Counted from the first letter of the stretch, positions 35,514 through 47,439 are shown. The stretch: 64,000 bases of DNA from Gigaspora rosea (GCA_003550325.1 QKWP01000119.1:434302-498301); one strand, 5' to 3'. A program made the numbers and translations. The notes: generated from the sequence alone by a model not told the origin.

Positions 35514-36322
35514 TGCCATGGTGATTTACAGTACACGGCAAACTTGTATAGAAATAAAGGTGAAAAGTGAACGATCGATCGATAACTTGTGCACGCTATG
35601 CACGTGATCGATCGAGGGGTTGATTACGTAGATCGGTAATGCCTAGTGAGTTAGTGATGTCCCAAAAATTTTGCAGGCACGTGACTATTAGTGGCGCAAA
35701 CCAATTGAATTTTAGGATCAGGTGTAACGTAAAAATTCGCGCATTTTATAAAAAATCACTAATAACTTTAAAGTTCGTCTATGAAATCGTCTACTGCGCA
35801 TTAACAAAAAAAATTCCTTGCAAAATTTTGGTATGAGTAGCATCAACCACGCGTCTAACCCAAACCCTAACCACTCGATTTATTACTTTAATTCTTTCGC
35901 TTTATTCGATTGTTTTGATTGTTTTGATTTTCACGTTATACCTGATCTCAAAATTTGATTGGTTTGTGGCACAAAAAAATCACGTGCCTGCAAAATTGTT
36001 TGGACACCACTAACTTACTAGTAATGCCGAATTTAATAATGCACATACGTAATAATAAGTAAATAATTAGTTAAGGTTCATGATCGAATGACGATCAAAT
36101 AATGTAATTATAGTAGTTAAAAGTTAAAATATAGTATATAAACGAATGTAATAGTAGAATTAGGTTAGTCTCTTTCTTTTAAAAACATTGAATAAGTAAA
36201 GCGAATAAATACATAACACTTGCCTTGTTAAAGATTGTTAAAGTCGGTTGTAGCAAAGTGATAAAGTGCTCACCGTCTGGTTAGGTTGTTTAGTGACACG
36301 GGTCATTAATTAACCTGCGACA
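35514..36322. mobile_element. Solo-LTR-like insertion (copy C)
   Basis: Inverted counterpart of 11797-12605, also 809 bp, flanked by CTGG (35510-35513, 36323-36326). Present in A and C, absent from B. Confidence 0.65.
35644..36020. mobile_element. hAT-type MITE (copy C)
   Basis: Inverted counterpart of 12099-12475 with the same length. Target duplication GTAATGCC at 35636-35643 and 36021-36028. Confidence 0.85.
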
Positions 36323-37823
36323 CTGGTAATCAACTAATAATTCCCAATTGAGCACCTGATTGAATTATGCTATCTGAATGCATGTGCTTCTTCATGCTGC
36401 CACTAGCTTATCCGATTTAGGATAACGGTCTGGTCTGCATGACCTAAACTCATACCAAATTTCCGGGTCGGAATACTTCGGCATGCATCGGGATCATGGT
36501 CGGTTGAATCGGAATCGATCAAATTTGTCCAAGAACATTAAAAATTCTACTAATGAAACCATGTCCATTCATTAAGTAAAAAATGCCAAACTGATAATTT
36601 TGCTATATAAACTGCTAACAACTGGGGCTAAACGCCGTCCTAGATCCAACGCATCCGACCCGGAAATTTGGTTACCTTCCTGTAAAAAATGCACGACCTA
36701 ACAGCGTTGGTTCTTGCTGAATGAGTTCAGAAACAAGTTTAAACCCGGCTTCCTTAGAAATTTAGAAGTAGAAATTTAACAAAAAATTTATTGTTACTGA
36801 AAGTAGAAATATAAGTATCGAATATTTTCTAACCGTATTTCATTTTAAATAAAATACGCTAATAAAAATAAAGGTTGTTAGACGAAATACATAAAAGTGT
36901 ATAATGTGAATGGCAAGGGATAAATCAGTTATATTCTGTGCAATTGAGCATAAGTAAAATTTTGCAGTAAAGAAATCGGCCGCGTAAACTGTTTATTACA
37001 AAATTCAGCCTATACCCAGCTGTAGAATATAATAGAATATAACTATTACATACTCACTACTAAATAATGAGAAGAAAGAATTGAAGAGTATTAATAAATG
37101 GTAAATGAGCATTTATGTGTAAAAGGCAAAATATGATTTGCAAAAGTAGGTGAAATAGATGTGATCCCAATAATACGTCACGCTTGTAATAATTAGTGTA
37201 GATGCAATATTTGTATATAACATATGCACAAATTGCTTTTTGACGTACAGCTGTTTAAATTGAATTTCAAATAATTTAATTTTAAAATTGAATATGTGCC
37301 AAGTGGATCCAGAATCACTTATAGTTCGAAGTTTTTTAGCGATTTGAGCAGGTTCAATATTTTAAAGCGTATTAAGAATCAACTCAAGTTGATTACATTC
37401 AGAGGTGCAGCATCTGCACTTTTAGTAATCACTGTGCAAAAATTTTGCTCAAATCTTTGATAACACTGATTATCATTTCATCAACCCAAACCTACAAAGA
37501 AAAATAAAAATGCGAAAATTTGCATTGGCCACTGATATTTATGCTCAAAAATCTTGATTTTTTTTACTACGTATGATATCATTTATTATAGCATCCTTGG
37601 ATGTTATGGTACCGGCTTTTATTTTTGCCTACTATCCCTTAAACCGTTTCTCCTGCAAATTTGCCCTGAAATTTTTGAAGTTCGATTTGTAATTAATGTA
37701 GTGTTTGTATCACGGTAAAAATTAAGGTTTTGCCTATTTAATCCGAAAATCCTGACTTTTATTTATTTGGAAGTTCATTAATATATAATTTATTGTTTTT
37801 GTTTTTGGTTCGATCATCTTCTA

Positions 37824-38159
37824 TTGGCTTTGTCGATCCCGATCATCGTTACGATCATCATTACGATCGTTGTAGTTTTTTTTTATTTACTATATTTTTT
37901 TTTACTACCACTTGAATATTATTTTTCAATAAAGATATACGATATGGATGATGATTTTGAAGATAATGACTCATATATTTTTGAGCTAATACGAAATATT
38001 GAGAATGAAATTGAAAATGAAGTAAGAGATATTACTGATGTTGATAGTGATGAAGTTGAAGATGAAGCTGCCAATGAAACCGAAGAAGAAACTTCTGATG
38101 AAACTGAAGAAGAAACTATAAATGTTAAAAACAAAAAAAAAATTAGTAAAGTTAAATAA
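37824..38159 (+). pseudogene. Acidic ORF in piggyBac derivative
   Basis: A 111-codon frame. The first 40 residues are hydrophobic and probably out-of-frame filler. From YDMDDDFEDND onward it is strongly acidic (repeated EEET and DETEEE), ending in a Lys-rich NKKKISKVK. An acidic N-terminal region is usual for piggyBac transposases. The expected DDD core that should follow is missing, so this is taken as a remnant. A self-contained small protein cannot be excluded. Confidence 0.45.
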
Positions 38160-38205
38160 ATACACGGACAAAGAAAAAAAAATTTCAGTCCGAATTACAA
38201 AATGA

Positions 38206-38457
38206 TCGGCAAAGACCATTTTATGTTACAAAAAATATGATTTACCTATTGAAAGATTATCTCCACAAAGTCACTATCCAGAATATCGTGAAGATAAAGG
38301 TTTCTGTGTTTGGTGCCATTTTAAAACTATGGCTGAGCAAGGGAAACACAACAAAAATTCACCACGAGGTCAAGTGTGGTGCAAAACGTGTAATGTACCT
38401 TTATGTCTCAATAAGCAACGTCCAAATTGCTTTATTGAGTACCATGAGTATAAATAA
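38206..38457 (+). pseudogene. piggyBac transposase C-terminal cysteine-rich domain
   Basis: The frame after a TGA at 38203-38205 encodes RLSPQSHYPEYREDKGFC, then VWCHFKTMAEQGKHNK, then VWCKTCNVPLCLNKQRPNCF and IEYHEYK before a stop. The C-x2-C ... C-x2-C-x4-C ... C spacing followed by F-x-x-YH is the zinc-binding tail that piggyBac-family transposases use to contact their ends. It lies in a different frame from the acidic ORF, and the catalytic Asp residues are absent, so it cannot act as a transposase by itself. Confidence 0.75.
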
Positions 38458-38756
38458 TAAAATAAATACTGTTTTTGCACTGTGGTATAAAATTTTGTAT
38501 CATGTATGCTATTATTTTGTCATGGCTATAATATAAGTGATCATCGGAAAATTTCAGGGCAAATTTGCCCTGAAATGACAAATGGTTTAAGGAATAGAAT
38601 GACCAATTAATTAATATTGGTTACGTTGTGAGACTGAAAATGGGACCTGCAGGAGGCATGTGCTTCATGACCTCGGGTACTCCTTAATTTGGGGCTTACT
38701 GGTATAAAGGGTTCCCTGTACCTGTGATGAAACTAGTTTTTTTTTTGTTGTTATTC

Positions 38757-39872
38757 TTCTATTTTCTTCTTTTTTCTTCTTTTTCTTTCTCTTTTCTTCT
38801 TTATTTCGCCTGATATACATAGCCACCTATATACTCAACTAGTCAGTACATATAAAAAGATAAGGCCTAAAGATAGAAGTAGTAAACTATTTCCTTATCT
38901 GTACAACGCCTCTGCATTTATTCGTGATGTTGCTTTTATTCGCGAAGTTACATTTATTCACTTTGTTGCATTTATTCGCAAAGTTACATTTTTTCGCTTT
39001 TGTGCATTTTTGCACTAAGTTCAGTAGTCTATGCCGTGTATAAATAAGAATGTAAAAAGTATTTAAGTGATAGTTCAGTCACATTTAATAAAGGATAACT
39101 TAGTTCAAGTTAAAGTTAAGAACTCAGTTGAGTTTAATACTTCGAAACCATAATAGTAGAAGTAGTGACTCCCGTAGTTAATTACTTGCCTTCTAAAAAC
39201 CTTTAGCCATATTAAATCATCCACTTTTCGTTAAGAATAAACCTTCGAAATTTGAGTAGAAGTGTTGTGTAGTATAGCTTCCGTTTATTTATCTCGATAG
39301 TAGTGTGTGTAGTCTTCCTCAATTTACCAGTAAGAGAAAATAAAAGAACCTAGGTTGTTGCACTTATCCCTATTTATACTAAAAACCTTGGTTAATTACC
39401 TGCTCTATTGTTACTACAAATAAGGCAAGGCTTAGCTACCTTATTTATCGAACAATCAGTAATCGCGAGGTCATCTGATATTGATTAACCTTGGAAGACC
39501 AATTGACAATCTGATAGTTATTACCCTGTGACTTTTAATTTTCAGTTTCTGACCGCTGCCAGCCACCGTCAGAATTCAAAAGGTACTGTGACATCGTGAA
39601 CAAAATCCTGACTCAGAGTGAACCTTCGAATCCTATAACCTATATAAGATAAAGACTTAGGTGATTAGTATCGGACGAATAATCAAATACAAGAAGCACA
39701 AATAAGTAGAAGATACTTAGCTTAACCTAATTCCAAGACCACTGAACCCTGAAACCCAGACCAAATCAACCTCACCTCTTTCTGCCTACCATCTCAAGGT
39801 TTAGAAGTCTTGAGCACTTGAAGAATTAGTTATCGTTATAGTTATAAGTAGGATAATATTTTCCCCTTCTCA
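38757..39872 (+). mobile_element. 5' LTR of old Ty3/gypsy element
   Basis: Direct repeat of 61979-63116 with many substitutions and small indels. Shared words include ATATACATAGCCACCTATAT, AACTCAGTTGAGTTTAATAC and GGTTTAGAAGTCTTGAGCAC. The end is placed at CTTCTCA, because a PBS-like TGGTGACTGTGAGATCG follows five bases later. The true 5' edge may lie further left; the two copies stop matching at about 38740. Confidence 0.75.
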
Positions 39873-39877
39873 ATTAG

Positions 39878-39894
39878 TGGTGACTGTGAGATCG
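39878..39894 (+). other. Primer binding site of old gypsy element
   Basis: TGGTGACTGTGAGATCG begins with the TGG expected opposite a tRNA 3' CCA end and lies five bases after the LTR. Confidence 0.5.
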
Positions 39895-39988
39895 AATTAA
39901 CAACCCAAAAATCTCCTATATAAAAATTCTCCTTTTTTTTTAAAAAAAAAGGGATTAGTTTAGTTTATTTCTAAACAATTAGTTTAAA

Positions 39989-41304
39989 ATGTCTGATATA
40001 GCTGATTTTGACCTTAACAGACCTGCTGAGATAAAGACCACACCCTCCATATGAACCCTGAAACAATGAAAAACTACGTGACTACCGTAATCAAACCCAA
40101 AATCTTCTTTGAGATATTGCCCAAGCTTTTTGAAATGTTGCCCAATATAATATTCCGGCTGCTCCTAAGGAAAATAACTGAGTACATGTACGAACTTTTA
40201 AAAGAGAAGAAGATAAGGACCTATTGTAGTGGGTCAAAGTCTTTGAATGAGCTGCTGATACCCAACAACTGGACTAGGGCCAGAAAGATTAAAATTGCAT
40301 TTGGGCATTTGGCCGGAATTGCAAAAAGACAACCTCCTCTACTAGAACGATGATGACAGTCCTGTGGACAGTTTTGTCCAGTCATTTGTTAAATATTTTG
40401 CAACCCCAGAAAGAAGACGTCAATAGCAATTAGAATTAACCTCTCTAAAGCAAAAAGAGAAAGAAAAAGTGGACTAGTACACATACCAGTTTAAGAAATT
40501 ACTAAAAAGTGTCAACTCGGACCACCAAATACCTGCCGCATATGTCATCCGAATATTTATAGGAGAATTACACGAGAAAATTGCCGCCTTAATGTCCACT
40601 GCTGATTTTGAGACATTAGATGCCACCGTAGTCAAGGCAAGAAAAGTAGAGGCTGGTTAGTACTATGAAAGCAGAAACTAACCTCCCAAGCTCTTGATAA
40701 TTTAACAAAGAAAATGCAACAGATGGCAGTAAATTATGAAAAGTTAACTACTGCTCTGTCTGCAAGAGCTGAGAGGGTTGGCCCCTGGATTCTAGTTAGT
40801 GTACCTCGCGCCTAATTTATACAGTACCAACCTCGAAAAACCAAAAACGTGGGAGTCACTTGCTATAATTGTGGTGAGCAAGGCCACATTGCTAGGAATT
40901 GTCTAGCAGAACGACACCAGTCCACGAAAAATTTTTCTCCTACTCTAGAAAAAAATAATGTTCAATCTAGAAATATTAATATGTGTGATATTATTACAAA
41001 TGGTGGCAACCAAGAAATATATGCAGCTAAAAAATATGAAAGGCCCAAATCTGATACCAACTAGGACGAAAAGCTAAGAAAAAGAGTTGTAGCTGATCCA
41101 GAACAGGGCATTCCACCTACCCAACCTACGGCTATAGAAGAAATTGTCTCAAAACCAATTATGAACCAACTACCAACCCAAGTTGAAGTTACTAATCGGA
41201 TTTGAAGGCGCAGAGGACCCTCCATTGTGAACCTAATTCCTCCTTACAATATCGCAGAGGACCTGTTGAGTTAGCATGCCAATGCTACTTATGGTCAACT
41301 ATTA
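39989..41304 (+). pseudogene. Gag of old Ty3/gypsy element, broken
   Basis: Opens at ATG 39989 (MSDIADFDLNRPAEIK), shifts frame before MNPETMKNYV (40051), then continues through several frames. Capsid-like words include PERRRQQ.., LKQKEKEKVD and IFIGELHEKIAAL (about 40400-40600). A zinc knuckle CYNCGEQGHIARNC is encoded at 40861-40902, the RNA-packaging motif of nucleocapsid. Several stops make it non-functional. The coding sequence is cut at 41312 by a hAT-like element and resumes at 42041. Confidence 0.75.
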
Positions 41305-41312
41305 CAAGTACC

Positions 41313-42032
41313 AGGACCCAAATAATCTATGTAAGGTTATATTTAAGCATCATAGTAAAAATTTTTTGGTTAGCAATTTTGGGTTTGTATATATAAGCTA
41401 CATTTCAAACATTAGATGGAACTTTTACCCATCTTTACTTTTTTTTGAAATATAACATTTCTAAAAAAACAAACCAGTCTCTAAAAAAAAAAAAANNNNN
41501 NNNNNNNNNNNNNNNNNNAAAAAAAAAACTAAATATTTTCTAAAAAAAAAAAACTAAACGTTCTTTAAAAAAAAAAAACTGAACATACGTTTTCTAAAAA
41601 AAACTAAATATTTCTAAAAAAAAAAAAAAAAAGTTAAAAGTTCAACATTTTCTAAGCCCATTTAATCTATAAGCTACCATGAATCATAGATATATATACT
41701 ACAAGTTGAGTGAAAAAATGTAAAAAAAAACCCATTTTAGTTAATTCTTATCCAATTTTGCATTTTTCTGATTTTTGCATTTTTCTATTTTTGTATTTAT
41801 TACTTGCTGGGTTTCTATTATAGCCCAAATTTTTTATTAGCACATTTCAAATATAAGATTTATAAAAATTACCTCTATTAGCATTCTTTTAAATATACCT
41901 ATTTTGCCATTTAGCTGTTTTCAAATATAACTTTTTTCTTCAATACCTACTTTTCAAATATAACCTTTTTTAAAAAATAGGCTTCCATTAGCTATTTTTC
42001 AAATATGACCTCACATAGATTGTTCGGGTCCT
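41313..42032. mobile_element. hAT-like element inserted in the old gypsy gag-pol
   Basis: The left end AGGACCCAAATAATCTATGT mirrors the right end ACATAGATTGTTCGGGTCCT, continuing through AGGTTATATTT / AAATATGACCT. A perfect 8-bp duplication CAAGTACC flanks it (41305-41312, 42033-42040), and removing element plus one duplication restores an open gag-pro frame. The interior is built of TTTCAAATATAA words and A-runs, with a gap of 23 Ns (41496-41518). Confidence 0.85.
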
Positions 42033-42040
42033 CAAGTACC

Positions 42041-42434
42041 TAAGCAGCGCCAGCATTTATCACAGGCATTATCGTGCCCTATTATCCCCACAACTGAGAC
42101 TAACCTGGTTGAAAATAATCTCAAGCAAAGAACCTTTGCAGCAAAATGCCATGTTAGGGTCAAAAGTAACTCTATACTAGCAGTATTAGACTCTGGGACC
42201 GCTGTTAGCATAATATCCATAAAATTAGTCAAGAAACTTGGTCTTACTATAACTAAGCCCTCTACTACAATAGTCATTACTCCAAATGGTACCCTTGAAC
42301 GGGCTCTAGAAATATTAGTGGGTGTAAAATTGGTTATACAAAGTGTCATAGTACCTACCGATTTCCAAGTCATTGAGAATCTAGATGAATTGATGCTACT
42401 GGGAATGGATTGGTTCCAAAAGGTCCACGCCCAG
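42041..42434 (+). pseudogene. Aspartic protease of old gypsy element
   Basis: The frame encodes FAAKCHVRVKSNSILAVLDSGTA with the catalytic DSG at 42189-42197, then VSIISIKLVKKLG and the flap/ILG-type LMLLGMDWFQKVHA. This is the retropepsin of a Ty3/gypsy Pol. The frame is open over this interval, but coding similarity stops after KVHA and resumes as VHFNEKKLFIRYQG at about 46215, because a large insertion lies between. Confidence 0.75.
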
Positions 42435-43023
42435 TGTGAAGGGCTCTGGTCATGGGACTTTCTTTTTTTTGTATGCCTTAGGAGATTTTTCGTTTGTTTA
42501 TATTGTTACGATAGTAATATTTCTCCTAATACGAAACATAGATAGTGGAATCACCTTAGCCCCAAATAGAATAAGCAATTTAATGTAGTAAATTGGGGAC
42601 AAGCACATGCTAACTGCGCATGCCAAGGTCACGAACTAGTTCGTGTTAGTGACATTTCGTCGTTAGTATTTGCTTATTTCCTGAAATAATAAGCACATAC
42701 CGGTTCTTACATGTGGCGAATTTCTGACAATGTTTGTTTATTTCCTTTTCCTCTGCTAAGCCATGTAATTTATTGCAGTTTCGCATATAGCATTTCGTAT
42801 CCAATGTTTGTTTACACCCCTTTTCGTTAAACAAGGTATTTAGCTTAGGCGTTAGTTTTGCATCCGCAAATTTTATATATAGATATATATCGATTACTAA
42901 CTGGTCAGATATATATCGATACTAAATACTCATGCCGATTTCTATCGATAGTGATAGTAATGGATATATATCTGATATTGATATTATTCGATATATATCT
43001 TATCAGATATATATCGATTACTA

Positions 43024-43365
43024 CAGTCAACCCTCTATAAATGCAACTTGTAGGGACAAGCCTACAACGTGCATTTAGGGAGGTTTGCATTTAGAGAGAG
43101 TCAATTAAATTGCAGCTTTTAAAAATTAGATTATCAAGTTTGTATAACTTCTACCAAAACTGTATAACCTATCTTAAATACTAAAATTTGATTGGCCATG
43201 TGCATTTAGGGATGTTAGTGTGATATAAAATGTTATTCAAGAGAACGTGCATTTACAGAATATAGAACATGCATTTAGCACTAATAACATTTTACGAAAT
43301 AGAAAAAGACGTGCATTTAGAGAGGTATTGCATTTATGGAGGTTGCATTTATGGAGGGTTGACTG
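43024..43365. mobile_element. pogo/Tc1-like MITE, 342 bp
   Basis: CAGTCAACCCTCTATAAATG at the left mirrors CATTTATGGAGGGTTGACTG at the right. TA lies on both sides (43022-23, 43366-67). GTGCATTTAG words recur inside. It differs from the 148-bp CAGTCAAAC element but is of the same general type. Confidence 0.8.
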
Positions 43366-43689
43366 TATCTATATCAGATATATATTGATTACTATCATTA
43401 TCGATAGAAATTAGCAGGGGTATTTAGTATCAATATATACCTATAATAGTTAGTAATCGATATATAACCAATATATTGATAGTGATTATAATCGATACAT
43501 ATCCATGATAGTTAATAATCGATATATAATCAATATAAAAACAATTAATATTTTGATAATAAAAATATATAATTAAAAATATTCGATTTTAAAAAATTTT
43601 TAATTTATTAAAAAACTTAATATATTTTTACATCACATAATTATTATATAATTCTATATCAATAATATAAATTTTTTTTATTACAATAT

Positions 43690-44370
43690 TGCCCCACTAT
43701 AATAACACTATTAAATCACCACAAAAACATGTACAAGAATACTATCAATTAACTACAAGCACTAAAAAATTGCCATTCAAGTTACCACAAGAACATCGTT
43801 ACTTTACTACAAGAACGCCATATAATTACCAAAAGAATGTGGTTAAGAACACCGTTACTTCACCACAAGAATGCGTACAAGAATACCGTAAGAATGCTAT
43901 AATTCACAAGAACGCATACAAACACACTGTCAATTCACTTCAAAATGCCGTTAAGTTACTACAAGAAAGCTGTCACTTTACTTACCACAACGCCGAATCA
44001 CCTCAAGAATTCTGTCACTTTACTGCAAGAACGCCCGTCGAATCACCACAAGAACACCGTCAAATTACTGTACGAACACCATTACTTCACTGCAAGAACG
44101 CTATTACTTCGCCACAAGAACGTCGTCATTTCACCACAAGAACGCTGTCGCATCACTACAAGAACGCCGTCGCTTCACCTCAAGAACAATGTCGAAATAC
44201 TACAAAACCAAAAAAAACAAATTTGTTACTTTACTTACCACAACGTCGAATCACTGCAAGAATGCCGTCAAGAATGCCCGTCGAATCACTACAAGAACAC
44301 TGTCAAATTATTACTTCACTACATGAACGCCGTTACTTCACCGCAAGAATGACATCGAAATACCGCAAAA
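43690..44370. repeat. ACAAGAACGCCGTC minisatellite
   Basis: Degenerate tandem units of roughly 22-26 bp around CACTACAAGAACGCCGTCAC. Two overlapping plus-strand frames (up to 257 codons) stay open because of the repeat and give Thr/Gln/His-rich strings such as SPQERRHFTTRT. With no signal, domain or constraint visible I treat it as a repeat and not a gene. Confidence 0.65.
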
Positions 44371-44518
44371 CTATAAAAACAAAAAAAGTGTCAGTTAATA
44401 TAACGATAACAAAAAAAAAAAGAAAAAAACATACTGAAAAAAAAAATACTTATTTTATGTAGATTCATGCAACCTACTTTCCCGCCTATAATAATTCATC
44501 ATTCCCAAAAGCAAACAT

Positions 44519-44694
44519 GCTTCCATGAGGCAGGTGGGAATCTCCACTCCAAGATTCTTCTAAGCCGTTTGGGGTTACATGCTTCCGTGAGGCAGGTGGG
44601 AATCTCTACTCCAAGATTCTTTTAAGCCATTTGGTTCTGTGAGGCAGGTGGAAATCTTCACTCCAAGATTCTTCTAAGCCATTTGGTGTTACGT
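44519..44694. repeat. Three copies of a ~66-bp unit
   Basis: GAGGCAGGTGGGAATCTCCA followed by CTCCAAGATTCTTCTAAGCC and a TTTGG word, three times in a row with minor changes. Confidence 0.75.
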
Positions 44695-44699
44695 TCTAA

Positions 44700-45290
44700 A
44701 AGAAAAAAAATAAATAAATAAAATAAATAAATAAAATAAATAAAAAATAAAATAAATAAAAAATAAAATAAATAGATACAAAAAAAAAAATAAAATATAA
44801 ACGAAAAAAATAAAATAAATATAAGTTATAAAGTAAAAAAAAATGATATAAAAAAATAAAATAAAAATTTAAAGTTAAAGTAAAAAAAACGATATATAAA
44901 AAAAATAAAAGTTTAAAAAAAATTAAAAAAAATTAAATAGACGAAAAAATTTAAAATTATAAATCGAAAAAAAATTTAAATCGAAAAAAGATCAAAATAA
45001 AAAAAAATAGATCTGGTAGATCTTTGCTAAATATGTAAAGATTATTAATTGCGCAATAACAAAAATCTGTATAGCGATTAATATCCATTAATCGTTATAT
45101 ATCGGTTTTAATAAAAAAGATAAAAATCGATCAATAGATATATAGCGATTTATATTTATTTATGCTATATATCGATTATAGATATATATTGATATATAAC
45201 TAGTTTATCGATATATATCGTTAATTTTATATATCGATTAATTGTTATATATTGATATTTATCAATATAAAAAATTTTCCAATGTGCTAA
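44700..45290. repeat. A-rich and ATATCGAT low-complexity DNA
   Basis: AAATAAATAAA runs to about 45010, then ATATATCGAT words to 45290, matching those at 42865-43020. Confidence 0.6.
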
Positions 45291-45529
45291 TGTTATGGTA
45301 CTGGCGCAGGGATTTTGGCTCCAGCACAAACGAAAAGCCCAAGAAGCACTTACTGCCCCAAGTACGCCTCAAGGCAAAGGAATTCACCTTCAAACTTTCG
45401 CTCAAAGTGAAGTATAACCATTGTGAGTCAAAAATGAATCTAAAGAAATAGAATAAAAATTAGTTAGAAATTAGTTAAAGTAGTCTAAAATCCATATATT
45501 TATTAAGAGGATGAAAAGTATATAAGACC

Positions 45530-46214
45530 CTTATTTTTGTGCTTCAATAAAGTTAACTCAGTTGAGTTTAAGTTTAGAAAGATAAGAATTCTAACCTTTG
45601 AAATAAGAGTAGAAGTGTTAAAAATTTCCTTTGTTATTAAACCTTTTTGTTATAATAAAATTGCTTATTAAACTTACCCTTGTCCCATGAAATATTCGTG
45701 TTTCTAAATTAAAGCCGTGTTATTATTACTTCATAATCTGTGTTTATAACCTAGTTAAAGAAAGTCAGAGTAAATTAATCACCTCTTATATAAACCTTTA
45801 ATCGATCAAACCCCTTTTGATTACCTGATATATCAAACAATCAATCTCTGACATTGTTTGATTAATCACCTGCATCACCTGTCGGCCTGCTAATCGTTAA
45901 TCATATTAACGATTGTATTTAACTCATTAAACTGGTACCCTGCAATAAATAAGAAGAATTATATAAGTAGTGTAGATTTAGATCCACAAACCAAAGCTAT
46001 ATAAAAGAAATAAAAGATATACTTACCTTCGTTTGTCCAAGCCGCAGCAAGACCCTACAAGATCTTTAAGATGCGAACCAAATTAACCACGCCTCATTTT
46101 GCCTACCAATTCAAAGATCAAGAGTCTTGCCAGATTGTTAGACATAGTTTTGATTAGTTGTTAGTATTGTTAGTTATATTTAGTGTTTGGACCGATAGCT
46201 TAGCATGCCACACC
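45530..46214 (+). mobile_element. Diverged gypsy LTR-like sequence
   Basis: Follows the same word order as the LTRs at 38757 and 61979: AACTCAGTTGAGTTTAA, AGAGTAGAAGTGTT, CCTGATATATCAAACAATC, then CTCATTTTGCCTACCAATTC, AAGAGTCTTG. Clearly related but too diverged to be the partner of either. Confidence 0.5.
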
Positions 46215-47343
46215 GGTGCATTTCAATGAAAAGAAACTATTTATTAGGTACCAGGGGAAGAATTTAGAGATACCATCTACCAAGCCAAAGAAGATAAAAT
46301 CGAATTACCTCAAGATGAAATCAATGACGACAAAGACTTCTTCAATAACTACAAAGAAGAAAATGATCTCGAGAAAGTTGTGAGTTACTATATTAAAGAG
46401 GCAGTAATGGCAAAGACAATCTGACCATATACTTGACGGCTATAGAAGAACTTCCTATCCTGGAGCTATGTGACCAGCCCGAATTAACTCTAGTAGAAAT
46501 AATTAAAAATTAGTAGAGGTCGAGGCATTGAGCGAAAAACAAAAAGAAAAGGCAAAGTGTATCTTGGAGAAATTTCAAAAACTCTTCGCCACAGGATTGT
46601 ATCAACTAGGCCAGTATCAGAAAGTACAACATGATATAGATACTAGTAATGCCAAACCCATCAAGCAATCAGCCTACTGGATTGCTTCTGATGAACAAAT
46701 TTCTTAAATAAAGAAATCGAAGAATTGTTGAAATATGGACTAATAAGTGAAATTAAAAGCCCATGAACCTCTCCGGTAGTCATAGTCACAAAGAAAAATG
46801 GTAAACTTAGACTGTGCATTGATTATTGAAAACTTAATACAGTCACAAAGAAGGATGCTTTCTCTCTACCATGCATTGACGACCTGCTAGAAACATTTGG
46901 GAAGACAGAGTAGATTTCTTCGCTCGACCTGGCTAGTGGGTACTGGCAAATACGGATGTCCAAAGATAGTAAAGAGAAAATGGCCTTTGTAACCAAACAG
47001 GGCATGTACGCCTTTAATGTAATGCTCTTTGGTTTATGTAATGCCCAGCCACATTCCAGAGGGCAATAAATCATATCTATATAAAAATATCAGGGAGTTC
47101 GTTTCCATATACTTAGATGATATCATCATCTACTCTAATATCTACCAGGACCACCTGAAACATGTGGCGAAAGTCTTTCTCAAATTGGCTGCAGCAGAGT
47201 TAAAGTTAAACTCAGATAAGTGTGAACTATTTAAAAACAATATAAAATTTCTAGAACATGTAGTGGAAAAAGAAAGAATTAGGCCAAATAAAGAGAAAGT
47301 CTCTAAAGTAAAAAACTTCCCTATACCTATCAACCTATGGTAG
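46215..47343 (+). pseudogene. Reverse transcriptase of old gypsy element, broken
   Basis: Order of motifs: HFNEKKLFIRYQGKNLEIP (46225), EKFQKLFATGLYQL (about 46570), KLNTVTKKDAF..LPCIDDLLE (46830-46890), SLDLASGYWQIRM with the first catalytic Asp (46925), AFVTKQGMYAFNVMLFGLCN (47000), and the active-site YLDD in VSIYLDDIIIYS (47105-47135). It ends FLEHVVEKERIRPNKEKV. Several stops and frame changes make it dead. Confidence 0.8.
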
Positions 47344-47439
47344 CTATAGGCTCTCATAGGTCTGGCTTCATATTACCAGCGGTTCATTCTGAATTTTGCT
47401 ACTATAGCAAAACCTCTACATAAGCTATTAGAAAAAGGA

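Larger units (their letters stand above)
37639..38590 (+). mobile_element. Internally deleted piggyBac-like element
   Basis: TTAA at 37639-37642 and 38587-38590 bounds the element. The ends after TTAA are ACCGTTTCTCCTGCAAATTT and, inverted, ACCATTTGTCATTTCAGGGC, both leading into CAAATTTGCCCTGAAATTTT. Copy A has no element here (CTATAGTAGGC at about 10523-10533), so it is an insertion into copy C. The interior keeps an acidic N-terminal-like ORF and a cysteine-rich C-terminal domain of the transposase, but no catalytic core. Confidence 0.75.
32402..38635. repeat. Duplicated block, copy C (inverted)
   Basis: Reverse-complement counterpart of copy A, starting at the base matching A 15717. It is nearly identical to A up to about 36.9 kb and increasingly diverged beyond. 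Homology continues on both sides of the piggyBac derivative at 37639-38590. It contains its own copies of the secreted-protein gene, the LTR-like insertion and the MITEs. Confidence 0.85.
42435..46214. mobile_element. Composite insertion between protease and RT of the old gypsy element
   Basis: About 3.8 kb separating two adjacent parts of Pol. The outer parts (42435-42860 and 45290-46214) look like a split LTR of a related gypsy family. The inner part (about 42865-45290) is bounded by ATATATCGATTA arrays and contains a MITE, a minisatellite, a 66-bp tandem and A-rich runs. The exact edges and target duplication could not be fixed. Confidence 0.5.

Noticed and set aside
36243-36322. tRNA gene on the plus strand (and its mirror at 11797-11876)
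   Set aside because: An A-box-like GTAGCAAAGTG and GTCG/CGAC ends are present, but there is no proper B box or T-arm and the acceptor stem pairs over only four bases. It is the end of the LTR-like insertion.
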